Below, piece after piece: positions 1 to 6,701 of a DNA stretch of 14,922 bases. The position numbers and the translations under genes were made by a program. The notes below the pieces were generated by a model that worked only from the letters and a program-made list of their open reading frames with translations, made no database searches and was not told where the DNA came from. Each line of letters begins with the position of its first letter. Positions within the stretch are counted from its first letter, which is position 1. This DNA is from Synechococcus sp. GFB01. Lineage in GTDB: Bacteria > Cyanobacteriota > Cyanobacteriia > PCC-6307 > Cyanobiaceae. The stretch lies in assembly GCF_001039265.1 (NCBI RefSeq), contig NZ_LFEK01000008.1, positions 1-14,922 of the forward strand, given 5' to 3'.

Positions 1-155
1 CCCGCGCCGTGCGGCAGCCCGTCTGGCAGAGCGGAGAGCTGCAGCCCGGCTCCCCCACGGGCTGGCGGGCCAGTGGCTCCAGCGGATCGCTCCAGCGGGC
101 CCTGGGATGACCGCTCCCTAAAGTGACGCCTGAGGTGGCCTGCGGGTCATCGCCT

Positions 156-240
156 GGAGAGGTGGCTGAGTGGTCGAAAGCGAACGACTCGAAATCGTTT
201 GACGGGCAACCGTCCGTGGGTTCGAATCCCACCCTCTCCG
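156..240 (+). tRNA. tRNA-Ser (anticodon CGA)
   Basis: The acceptor arms GGAGAGG (156-162) and CCTCTCC (233-239) pair fully, with discriminator G240 and no encoded CCA. The anticodon stem AACGA/TCGTT encloses loop CTCGAAA with anticodon CGA at 190-192. A long class II variable arm follows, then a T arm GTGGG-TTCGAAT-CCCAC (216-232). The size of 85 nt fits tRNA-Ser, reading UCG codons. A P4-type integrase fragment starts 555 bases downstream, so this tRNA is the likely insertion site of the island to its right. I see no second copy of its 3' end in the window, so the far attachment site lies outside or is lost. Confidence 0.97.
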
Positions 241-794
241 TTTTGAACAGGTACCAGCGGGTTCTGGAAAGTCCCACTTCGCTGTTGGGGCGGGCAATTT
301 GACGCGTTCACAAGTCTTAATAAGCTCTTGGTGGTGCCATGAGGTCTCGGTCCTGTGTTGTGGGATGTGTTGTGGGATTTGGGAGATGTGTTGTTGGAAT
401 GGGTTGGTGTTGTTGGATTGGCGCCCAGGGTGCATTTCCCGAAATATCTTCAAGCACTCCCTACGACTTAGATTCTGACTAGCGGCATAGAAATTGAGAC
501 CTACAACGCATTGCTGGGAAAAGAGCTCCGGGGCAAGCGAGGAAGAGAAAAGGCGCTAAATGGCTGCGGTAAAAAGGGTGCCAGTCTCGCAAGTGGCACA
601 TAATATTGCAATTCTGCGGAAGCAAGGGATAATTTTAGGTCAATGCAGGGGGAAGCGCTTAGCGTACCAACTTTGCGAGAAGCGATTATAATACAAATAA
701 CTAGATCGCTCACTATTTGCGTTTACACTGATCTAATCAACATGAACGCATTTTTGTTGCAAATAACTTATCTAATATTTAAGGAGTTTAACCT
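241..794. other. Intergenic region between tRNA-Ser and integrase fragment
   Basis: I see no supportable gene here. The stretch holds a GT-rich low-complexity tract (about 350-420) with a perfect 12-base unit, TGTGTTGTGGGA, repeated twice at 354-377. The last 100 bases (about 690-794) are AT-rich and end in a strong ribosome binding site AAGGAG at 781-786, correctly spaced for the ATG at 795. The AT-rich part probably contains the integrase promoter, but I cannot pick a clear -35/-10 pair. Confidence 0.6.
354..377 (+). repeat. 12-bp tandem repeat, two copies
   Basis: TGTGTTGTGGGA occurs twice without a gap, inside a longer GT-rich tract that continues to about 420 with looser copies. Its role is unknown. 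It lies between the tRNA and the integrase fragment, where arm-type integrase sites are often found, but nothing here proves that. Confidence 0.6.
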
Positions 795-1151
795 ATGAAT
801 TTAAATGATGCTCAAATTCGTTCACTTCAACCAGGGGATCGTAGACAGAATAAGTCTGTCGGTGACTCACTGTTCTTAGTTATTGAACCAACTAAAGCAG
901 GTGGTGGCAAATCCTTTGAGGGAAGAATGCGTTTCCCAAGTGGACGAGGAGGTAAACAGATATCAGTGCGAATTGGTGTCTATGGAAGAGGATTAGGTCG
1001 CTACACATTAAGCGAAGCAAGGGTTGAATGGACACGCATAAAGAACTGGTCAAGAACTAAGGATGCTCTGAGCAACAAGCCCGCATAGAGCGGCTTGAGC
1101 GTCAATTTGCTTGTTGTAAACAGTTTTTAGGGCTGATCAAGCGTCATTCAG
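795..1151 (+). pseudogene. P4-type tyrosine integrase, N-terminal arm-binding fragment
   Basis: The first 90 or so residues look like the arm-type DNA-binding domain (DUF4102) of P4-like phage and island integrases: an N-terminal LNDAQIRSLQPG stretch, a small beta-rich block with FEGRMRFPSG and VRIGVYG, then LSEARVEW. In these enzymes a core-binding and a catalytic R-H-R-Y domain follow; both are absent. The open frame stops at 1088, but a one-base shift near 1066 continues it as SEQQARIERLERQF until the insertion-sequence remnant begins. The gene is therefore truncated and cannot recombine. It sits next to tRNA-Ser, as island integrases do, and has a good Shine-Dalgarno (AAGGAG, 781-786). 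It is not an integron integrase. The family call is from recognition of the domain pattern. Confidence 0.7.
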
Positions 1152-2279
1152 CCAGATTCTGGTACTTTTTCCGGCCTGATCTCGTCCAATTCCGAGCAAT
1201 GCTGCCCCTGGCAGGCACACCTCTCCCATAATCACGTCTTGCATAGCAACAGATGACGAGCCATGAATAGGTTCGCGAGGGCTGCCAGCACGTTGACCTT
1301 GCAGCCATTCTTGAGCATGCCGCGCAGGCGGGTCTTCTGAAAGCCGAATTGGCGCTTGATCACGCGGAATGGGTGCTCACCTTTGGCGCGGATGTGAGCC
1401 TTGGCGGTTTCGATCAGATCATCCAGCCTCCCTTCCGGTGTATCGGGTAGAGCACGCCGCTTCCCCGGCCGCATAGCGACGCGGAAGCCGATAGCCTTGC
1501 TTTTCATCTCTTCTCTCTTCTCAATCCCCTGGTAGCCGGAATCGGCGTAGACCATCGTCTCCTGTCCATGCAGCAGCTCTGCGGCCGGGGTCAGGTCATG
1601 CACATTGGCAGAGGTCGTTCGATTGAGTGGATCAAGCCGTTGTCCTTGTCCACACCGATGTGGACCTTCATCCCGAAATACCACTGGTTCCCCTTCTTGG
1701 TCTGGTGCATCTCGGGATCTCTCTCGCCCTTCTTGTTCTTTGCGGAACTGGGGGCTGCGATCAGGGTGCGTCGATGATCGTGCCCTGCTTCATGGCCATG
1801 CCGTTGGCCTTGAGGTGGGCTTTCACCGTCTCAAAGATCTGCTTGCCGAGATCGTGCTTCTCCAATAGATGGCGGAAGCTGAGGATCGTGGTTTCATCCG
1901 GGATCCTGTCGCTGATCAGGTTGATGCCCGCAAAACGACGCATCGTCGGGACCTCGATCAGCGCATCCTCCATTGCTGGATCACTGAGGTCGTACCACTG
2001 CTGCATCAGGTGAATCCGCAGCATGATTTCCAACGGGTAGGGAGGGCGGCCGCCTTTGGAACCAGTCTTGGGGTAGTAGGGCTCAATCAGATCGATCAGC
2101 GCCTTCCAGGGCACAACTGCCTGCATCTGGCCCAGAAAATGCTCCCTCTTGGTGCGTTTCCTCGCGGTGGTCTGCTCGTAATCACCGAATCCGAGCTGCT
2201 TGCCGCCCATGAAAACCAGCCATGCCCAGCGATCACAGAGACATTGTCGCGTGGATTGGCCGGGTTATCCAGAGTTTCC
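1152..2279 (-). mobile_element. Decayed IS5-family insertion sequence (copy 1)
   Basis: One end at 2279 reads, on the minus strand, GGAAACTCTGG and is bordered by TTAA (2280-2283), matching the YTAR target of IS5-group elements. The other end near 1152 is weaker (CCAGATTCTGG) and has no matching TTAA, so the boundary is approximate and the outer flank has changed. The length of about 1.13 kb is normal for the group. It is related to, but clearly diverged from, the element at 9702-10863. It lies between the integrase fragment and the first attC site and may have removed the rest of the integrase and whatever preceded the array. Confidence 0.65.
1232..2210 (-). pseudogene. IS5-family transposase, two frameshifts
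   Basis: The protein aligns along its full length with the intact transposase at 9770-10750: the N-terminal part ends in IIDA (first catalytic Asp) near 1770, and the C-terminal part carries YADSGYQG (second Asp) and GEHPFR (Glu). The frame is lost near 1766-1770 and again near 1617-1621. Restoring one base at each place gives exactly 326 residues, the same length as the intact copy. The segment between, with the conserved [18 protein letters not shown] stretch, is intact in the third frame. It is either a recently decayed gene or carries sequencing errors; as read it is not functional. Confidence 0.85.
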
Positions 2280-2291
2280 TTAATTAGTGCA

Positions 2292-2375
2292 ATCCAACAT
2301 CAAGATTCAGCGGACGGTAGTCTGGTTTTCTGTATCTCGCCCCACCTCCTGCCCGCCGCTGATCTTGGCATTAGT
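2292..2375 (+). repeat. attC-like site 1 (type B, degenerate boxes)
   Basis: Arms CAAGATTCAGCGG (2302-2314) and CCGCTGATCTTG (near 2355-2366) pair with one bulged base, matching the type B site at 6580. The outer boxes are off consensus: ATCCAAC instead of GCCTAAC at 2292-2298, and CATTAGT at 2369-2375. It marks the end of a cassette whose gene was lost to the adjacent IS, and the left border of the mntA-hepT cassette. Confidence 0.6.
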
Positions 2376-2457
2376 TTGACGTGGCGGGAGGGCTGGAGGG
2401 CCACCACTGGTAGTAAACGCGTTCTTTGGCTAGGGTGGCCGTGGGAGGCATTCGACC

Positions 2458-2766
2458 ATGACGATCTCTGTTGACGAACAGCAGGACGAGATTGCGGCCG
2501 CTTGCAGGGAATATGGCATCGAGCGGCTCTTTATTTTTGGCTCGGCAATAAGAGATGACTTCAGGCCTGGAGACAGCGACATCGACCTCCTTGTCGAATT
2601 TGGTCCAATTGAGGTTACCAAGAAGTTTCACGCTTACCTTGATGCACGCGAGGCTTTCCGGCGGATCTTCCAAGCTGATGTTGATTTAGTAATGCGTGGA
2701 GCGGTCAAGAATAAGGTTATTGCAAATGAGATTGATCGCACCAAGAAGCTCATCTATGCCGCGTGA
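2458..2766 (+). CDS. mntA: MNT-domain nucleotidyltransferase antitoxin
   Basis: This 102-residue protein is a minimal nucleotidyltransferase: residues 25-46 carry the GS...DID signature (Gly28-Ser29, Asp41-x-Asp43) that binds metal and ATP. In characterised HepT-MntA systems, including one from the cyanobacterium Aphanizomenon, MntA neutralises its HEPN partner by transferring AMP units to the Tyr of the HxY motif. The next gene is exactly that partner and overlaps it by 11 bases, so the two are translationally coupled. The ATG at 2458 follows GGGAGG at 2443-2448. The gene fills the first part of the cassette that ends with attC at 3104. No defects are seen. Confidence 0.9.
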   Translation: MTISVDEQQDEIAAACREYGIERLFIFGSAIRDDFRPGDSDIDLLVEFGPIEVTKKFHAYLDAREAFRRIFQADVDLVMRGAVKNKVIANEIDRTKKLIYAA

Positions 2767-3109
2767 TCTCACTGCCTACTTGCAGGATATCTTGGATGCT
2801 TCTGCTGCCATTGCCGATGTCATGCGTGGCGTATCCATTGAGGATTATCGCAACACTCGGTCTATCAGATCGTCTGTCGAGCGTGAATTCATCATTATTG
2901 GCGCGGCATTGCGTCGGATCGGCGATCTTGATGCAAGGCTCTTCGCCTCAATCTCAAATTCGAGGGCGATCGTTGATTTCAGAAATCTGCTGGCTCATGA
3001 CTATGGGGCGATAGATGATGATTCAGTCTTCGGCATTGTGTACTCAGATCTGATTGTCTTGCAGGCGGAGGTGGCGGAGCTCCTCCAAAAGCTGACTTCC
3101 GCAAACTAA
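2756..3109 (+). CDS. hepT: HEPN-domain RNase toxin (HepT family)
   Basis: This 117-residue all-helical protein has the HEPN RNase motif R-x4-H-x-Y at Arg76, His81 and Tyr83 (RNLLAHDY), the full HepT signature. In known systems the toxin cleaves RNA (in some cases the 3' end of tRNA) and is silenced by AMPylation of that Tyr. The ATG at 2756 lies inside the end of mntA, giving a coupled pair. Its TAA stop (3107-3109) lies inside the R'' box of the following attC, so gene and recombination site share bases. Length is normal for the family and the catalytic residues are intact, so the module should be active. Confidence 0.9.
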   Translation: MPRDLTAYLQDILDASAAIADVMRGVSIEDYRNTRSIRSSVEREFIIIGAALRRIGDLDARLFASISNSRAIVDFRNLLAHDYGAIDDDSVFGIVYSDLIVLQAEVAELLQKLTSAN

Positions 3110-3206
3110 CCCGCCCATGCACCTGAGCCGCCACCTCAGATTTTACTTGCCCTCTGACCATCTTGACCTATGTCTCTCTGCGGGCAGGTGATGGCCAGCG
3201 TTAGGC
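3104..3206 (+). repeat. attC site 2 (type A)
   Basis: R'' AACTAAC (3104-3110) and R' GTTAGGC (3200-3206). The left arm GCACCTG pairs with CAGGTG of the right arm GCGGGCAGGTGATGGC, leaving a bulged G and a bulged A on the left arm. The central loop of about 50 bases resembles those of the type A sites at 4206, 7627 and 8388. Confidence 0.88.
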
Positions 3207-3248
3207 TCTACGCTCTCAAGGTTTATGGCATAACTATTGCCTTCGGTA

Positions 3249-3264
3249 GTTAAATAGATTTAAC
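3249..3264. promoter_or_regulatory. Perfect 16-bp palindrome upstream of the pentapeptide gene
   Basis: GTTAAATAGATTTAAC has two perfect 7-base arms around AG. It lies in the 88-base leader between the attC and the start at 3295. It could be an operator or part of an AT-rich promoter; no factor can be named. Confidence 0.4.
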
Positions 3265-3294
3265 CTCAGACCTCCCACACTTAATCTTTCTTCA

Positions 3295-4102
3295 ATGAGT
3301 CATACAACAGGAGTTCTCTTCTTACTCACAATAATCCTTATACTTATAACAGGCAACTGGGGATGGATGTCATCGCATGTGCTTCCGAATACAACGTGGG
3401 GGGCTTTACTCAAAGTCGTTCTTCGAGAATGTGCTTGTTGAGGCTCATGGAACAGTTCTCGACTTGGTCTTCATTGGCTCCCTGCTATTCTACTTCGATC
3501 AACGGCGTAATCGGCAGAATGAGAGGAAGCGACTTGAAGAGATGCTATCTGACTTGCAATCGTATCGAGCGCCCGATGCTTCCTACCGAGTCCTAGGGAC
3601 GATTCGAAGACTGCTGTCCCTAGGAATACGAGATCTGCATCTATCTGAGATGCAACTCAATAATCTCAAAGTTGCCGATATCATACTGAAGAGAAGCAAT
3701 TGCCATGCAGTTGTCTTTGCTGACAGCCTGCTAGTTGATGTTCGGTTCGAGCATTGCGAATGTGACGCGGCTATCTTCGCTGGCGCCAAGTTGAACCATG
3801 TTGAATTTTGCCACTGCAGCCTTAGACGCGCCAAGTTTCATGGCGCGAAGTTAGACGGTATTGATTTACGTAGCTGTCAGATTCAAGGTGCCGACTTTAC
3901 AAGTGCAAGCCTTAAGAGCGCTAATTTCCGTGGCGTGGACTGCAAGGGGTTAAAGCTTAAAAATGCTGATTTGCGTTCGGCAAACTTCATAGACGCAAAG
4001 AATCTAGATCCTGCTGCCATCTCGTCAGCCAGAATAATCAAGGACTTGAAATCGAATGATCCGGCTATCTTAGATTTAGTGAAGCAGTCATCTAGTAATT
4101 AA
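3295..4102 (+). CDS. Membrane-anchored pentapeptide-repeat protein (frameshifted as read)
   Basis: From ATG 3295 the frame gives an N-terminal hydrophobic helix (GVLFLLTIILILITG, about residues 6-20). A run of six G at 3398-3403 then breaks the frame; removing one G joins it to the downstream frame, which holds a second hydrophobic helix (TVLDLVFIGSLLFYF), a charged stretch and, from about residue 120, pentapeptide repeats of the A(D/N)Lxx kind such as GADFTSASL and NADLRSANF. The corrected length is 268 residues. Such repeats form a right-handed beta helix; cellular roles are diverse and none can be named here. No Shine-Dalgarno precedes the ATG. The stop TAA (4100-4102) lies in a TTAAC context. 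The only defect is in a homopolymer, so the gene is probably intact in the organism. Confidence 0.75.
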
Positions 4103-4183
4103 CTGGGAGGGAATCGAACCACTCTTCCGGGTTGCCCCGTCTCCCGGGTTTCCCCGTTAACAGCACCAGCCAGTTGAATCTAG
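4092..4183. repeat. Branched inverted-repeat element with two tandem tetraloop hairpins
   Basis: An interrupted outer stem pairs CTAG (4092-4095), ATT (4098-4100) and AACTGG (4101-4106) with CCAGTT (4170-4175), AAT (4177-4179) and CTAG (4180-4183). Inside it two hairpins repeat with a 17-base period: CGGG-TTGC-CCCG (4128-4139) and CGGG-TTTC-CCCG (4145-4156). On the minus strand their loops are GCAA and GAAA, both GNRA tetraloops. The element overlaps the end of the pentapeptide gene and precedes attC site 3. GTTGAAT at 4173-4179 fits the R' consensus and AATTAAC at 4097-4103 nearly fits R'', so it may be a divergent attC; alternatively a structured RNA or terminator. Confidence 0.5.
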
Positions 4184-4205
4184 AGCTTACCACATCCATG
4201 GGTAT

Positions 4206-4307
4206 GCCTAACACGGCCATCCACCTGACCCGCTCCCACAGATTCACTGCCCTCTGGGATGTACTGACGCGTCAGCCCCTGCGGGCAGGTGATGGCCAGC
4301 GTTAGAT
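4206..4307 (+). repeat. attC site 3 (type A)
   Basis: R'' GCCTAAC (4206-4212) and R' GTTAGAT (4301-4307). The arms GGCCAT-C-CACCTG-A-CCCGC and GCGGGCAGGTGATGGC pair fully apart from the two bulged bases C and A on the left arm. It ends the pentapeptide cassette. Confidence 0.9.
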
Positions 4308-4401
4308 GCACGGTAACAGAAGATAAAGTGTCAGGGTTGCGCTGATTGAATCTCTGGCGGCATGAGTAGGGTTCGCTTAGTGCTTGACCGCCTTAACTGA
4401 C

Positions 4402-4985
4402 ATGACCCAGGATCATGGAGTCTTCTCTGGGGAGCCACTAACTAGATGGCTCACGGAAGACAAACCAGATAGAAAGATGCTTCTCGAAGAGGCCTTCACG
4501 TTTACTGATCCCGAAGGAAAGTCTGGGATGCTCCTAAAGGCTACTCGATAGATGGTGCTTCGATACCCAAAGCTTTATGGGCGCTTATTGGCTCGCCATA
4601 CACAGGCGACTACAGGAGGGCTAGCATTGTCCACGACAAGGCATGTGATGAAGCAAAGAAAGACTTCAATGCTCGTCGTGCTGCAGATAGAATGTTCTAC
4701 CACGCATGCAGGGCTGGCGGATGCAGTGCGGATGAAGCGAAGGCTCTGTACTTGGGCGTCAGGATAGGAGCGCTGAAAGATCAGGTTCCACTATGGTCGG
4801 ATAGCATTACTGAATCATTTTCTCCAAGACCAAGAGTTGCGATTCCTTTAGGCGACCGTCGAATCGAAACAGACTTTCGGCTTGCTAGTGATGTACTGAG
4901 CCGTGAGGTGGAAACAGATGATCCCTTTGAGCTCGAAGCACAGGTCGACAGAGCCCTTGAGCATGTGGGAGCAGGCACACCATGA
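4402..4985 (+). CDS. DUF1353 family protein (frameshifted as read)
   Basis: From ATG 4402 the frame runs to the A run at 4518-4520; adding one base there joins it to the frame that ends at 4985, giving 194 residues. The junction reads FTDPEGK-VWDAPKGY and leads into SIDGASIPKALWALIGSP, then YRRASIVHDKACD. The DGASIP and HD motifs with aromatic residues between them are the hallmark of DUF1353, a family of unknown function found in phages and bacteria. About 80 residues follow with no recognised domain and an acidic C-terminus. No Shine-Dalgarno is evident. The gene is alone in its cassette. What it does cannot be said; a phage-derived role is possible. Confidence 0.7.
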
Positions 4986-5035
4986 GTTTTCGGCATAACT
5001 AGTTGATGTCATAACTTGAGTGAATAGGGACTGGC

Positions 5036-5127
5036 ATCTAACAAGCCCCTCGAGTGGACAGGCCACCAGCAACACTCTGCTTTCCCAACCCAAGGTCTCT
5101 GCCTGCCACTCAGGGGCAGCGTTAGCC
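5036..5127 (+). repeat. attC site 4 (type C)
   Basis: R'' ATCTAAC (5036-5042) and R' GTTAGCC (5121-5127). The left arm CCCCT-C-GAGTGG-A-CAGGC pairs with GCCTGCCACTCAGGGG except for two bulged bases, C and A, six bases apart. Its sequence is unlike types A and B, yet the geometry is the same. It ends the DUF1353 cassette. Confidence 0.88.
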
Positions 5128-5154
5128 AGAGCAAGGGATGCGCGGTGGCTCCCA

Positions 5155-5177
5155 ACGTGGCTACAATGTGAGCACGT
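5155..5177. promoter_or_regulatory. Candidate mazEF-1 promoter/operator
   Basis: An inverted repeat, ACGTG-G-CT and AGCACGT, flanks a -10-like TACAAT (5162-5167), just upstream of the antitoxin start. MazE antitoxins usually repress their own promoter through such palindromes. The -35 region is poor, so this is a suggestion from position and symmetry. Confidence 0.4.
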
Positions 5178-5186
5178 CTGGCGGGT

Positions 5187-5434
5187 GTGGTCGTGGTTCG
5201 AGCGAAGCTGGTCAAAATCGGCAACTCGAGAGGGATACGCCTCGCCAAGCCGCTGCTTGAGGTTGCGGGGTTGGCAGACGAAGTCGAGATCGAGGCAGCT
5301 CCAGGGTTCTGACCATCAGGCCATCGGCTCATCCGAGGGCTGGCTGGGCAGTAGCGGCAGCGTCTTTCGAGCCGGAGGGACTTCTCGATGAGATGAGCGC
5401 CACTAGGTTTGATGATGAAGAGTGGTCATGGTGA
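5187..5434 (+). CDS. mazE: MazE-type antitoxin (AbrB fold), frameshifted as read
   Basis: The N-terminal half, starting at GTG 5187 or 5193, reads VRAKLVKIGNSRGIRLAKPL, a classic MazE swapped-hairpin AbrB DNA-binding domain. The frame breaks near 5306-5311, where one missing base puts a TGA in frame. With that base restored it continues as TIRPSAHPRAGW and ends FDDEEWSW, the acidic and aromatic tail with which MazE wraps its toxin. The corrected length is 82 residues, as in E. coli MazE. The stop (5432-5434) overlaps the start of mazF. If the frameshift were real the toxin would lack its neutralising tail, which a cell should not tolerate, so an error in the sequence is more likely. Confidence 0.8.
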
Positions 5435-5763
5435 CTGATGAACAAGTCTCAAGAGGCGATATCTTCCTTGTCGCGTTGAATCCCACGCGAGGATCTGAAA
5501 TCAGGAAGACGAGGCCATGTGTTGTAGTGTCGCCGGACGAGCTAAATTCTAACCTTTGCACTTTCATTATTGCACCGCTCACAACTGGCGGACATCCATA
5601 CCCCTTTCGTGTACGTTGCAGGTTTGATGGCAAAGACGGTCATGTTGTGGCTGATCAGCTGAGAGCTGTGGATAGGGACCGTCTCGTCAAGCGATTGGGG
5701 AGTCTGTCGGAGACTACGCTGAATGAGTTGCTGGGTGTTCTTCAGGCGATGTTCGCTGTGTAG
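5428..5763 (+). CDS. mazF: MazF/PemK-family mRNA interferase toxin
   Basis: This 111-residue protein shows RGDIFLVALNPTRGSE at residues 9-24, then RPCVVVSP, and IIAPLTT near 47-53. Glu24, Arg29 and Thr52 fall at the same positions as the conserved active-site residues of E. coli MazF. The family cuts single-stranded RNA at short motifs and is held inactive by MazE. ATG 5428 overlaps the mazE stop by seven bases (ATGGTGA), so translation is coupled; a GTG at 5422 is a less likely start. The stop is seven bases before the following attC. The two mazF genes in this array are quite different in sequence. Confidence 0.93.
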   Translation: MVTDEQVSRGDIFLVALNPTRGSEIRKTRPCVVVSPDELNSNLCTFIIAPLTTGGHPYPFRVRCRFDGKDGHVVADQLRAVDRDRLVKRLGSLSETTLNELLGVLQAMFAV

Positions 5764-5769
5764 AGGCCT

Positions 5770-5873
5770 GGCTAACACGGCCATGCACCTGACCCGCCCC
5801 CTTCAATTCCCCCAAGCCCAACGAGGTCCCGAACCAGCAGCTCTCTGCGGCCAGGTGATGGCCAGCGTTAGGC
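5770..5873 (+). repeat. attC site 5 (type A)
   Basis: R'' GGCTAAC (5770-5776) and R' GTTAGGC (5867-5873). Left arm GGCCAT-G-CACCTG-A-CCCGC. The right arm has an extra C (GCGGCCAGGTGATGGC) relative to the other type A sites, and its central loop is unrelated to theirs. Confidence 0.88.
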
Positions 5874-5903
5874 TTTCACGCAGACAGGCTTTTGGGGCAT
5901 GCG

Positions 5904-6572
5904 ATGGTGTCACAAGCAAAAGATCGTTTTGACCAACAGAGAGGAGACATCGATCAGCTTTGGGGGATCCACCAAGAGGTCGCAGGTCAAGGCGCTGGTC
6001 GAAAGCATGGAGTAGATGTCATCAATCGGGCTGCAATTGTATTCATAACAGCATGCTGGGAGTCCTATGTCGAAGATGCATGCCTTGAGGCCTATGACTT
6101 TCTTCTCGCCAACGCTTCAGAGCCAGACAACTTCCCGGCAAGAGTTAGAACTCTTGCATCCAAGTCACTACGAGAAAGTCTCGACCATACTCAGATCTGG
6201 CGACTTGCTGGCGAAGGCTGGAAGCAAGTCTTAACCGATCACAGAGATGCGGTGAAAACAAAATGGCTTGACACGTTAAACACCCCCAAAACAGCCCAGG
6301 TCAACGGCTTGTATAATGAGTTGCTTGGATTGGCAAATCTGTCAGGCTCTTGGTCATGGCAGAGAATGAGTTCCCAGCAAGCATCTGAAAAGCTGGATAA
6401 CTACATTACTGTCTGAGGTAATATCGCGCATAGACTAACTCATGACGAAACCGTCTATAAGGATTGGGGCACTGACTACTTGTCACACGTAGAGCGTCTT
6501 GTCTCTAAGACTGACGAAAGAGTCCGTAGCCACATTGAATCACTTGTTGGCACTCCACCATGGCACCCTTGA
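5904..6572 (+). pseudogene. RiboL-PSP-type HEPN protein with stop codon at the catalytic Arg
   Basis: The frame from ATG 5904 (GTG 5907 or TTG 5892 are alternatives) reads 170 residues, including NRAAIVFITACWESYVED, typical of the MAE_28990/MAE_18760-like HEPN group. A TGA at 6414-6416 then interrupts it. The same frame goes on for 52 more codons beginning GNIAHRLTHDE and ending GTPPWHP, stopping at 6570-6572 just before the attC. In this family the catalytic motif is R-x4-H; here the stop takes the place of that Arg (codon 171) with His at 176. CGA to TGA is a single transition. The product as read lacks the RNase site. It may be an inactivated toxin or a base-call error. It is the only gene in its cassette. 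Confidence 0.8.
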
Positions 6573-6579
6573 AGGCGAA

Positions 6580-6667
6580 GCCTAACAACAAGATCCAGCG
6601 GCCGGGATCCAATTATGAATAATGAGGGGACAGAGCCCTCGCCCGCCGCTGATCTTGAGCGTTAGGT
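6580..6667 (+). repeat. attC site 6 (type B)
   Basis: R'' GCCTAAC (6580-6586) and R' GTTAGGT (6661-6667). The left arm CAAGATC-C-AGCGG-C-CGGG pairs with CCGCCGCTGATCTTG of the right arm, leaving two bulged C. It shares its arm sequence with the degenerate site at 2292 but not with the type A sites on either side. Confidence 0.88.
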
Positions 6668-6701
6668 AGTCCAGCAAGCCAGCGGCCGTTACCATGAAAC
6701 C

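Noticed and set aside
1..110. C-terminal end of an upstream protein gene
   Set aside because: All three plus frames are open for some distance and end within 123 bases; composition gives no safe choice.
118..453. Minus-strand open frame across the tRNA-Ser gene
   Set aside because: It reads through the antisense of the tRNA and the GT-rich repeat; the product is a known kind of spurious translation.
4104..4123. tRNA-like T-loop on the minus strand (GGTTCGATTCC)
   Set aside because: The flanking stems do not pair and no acceptor or anticodon arm can be built.
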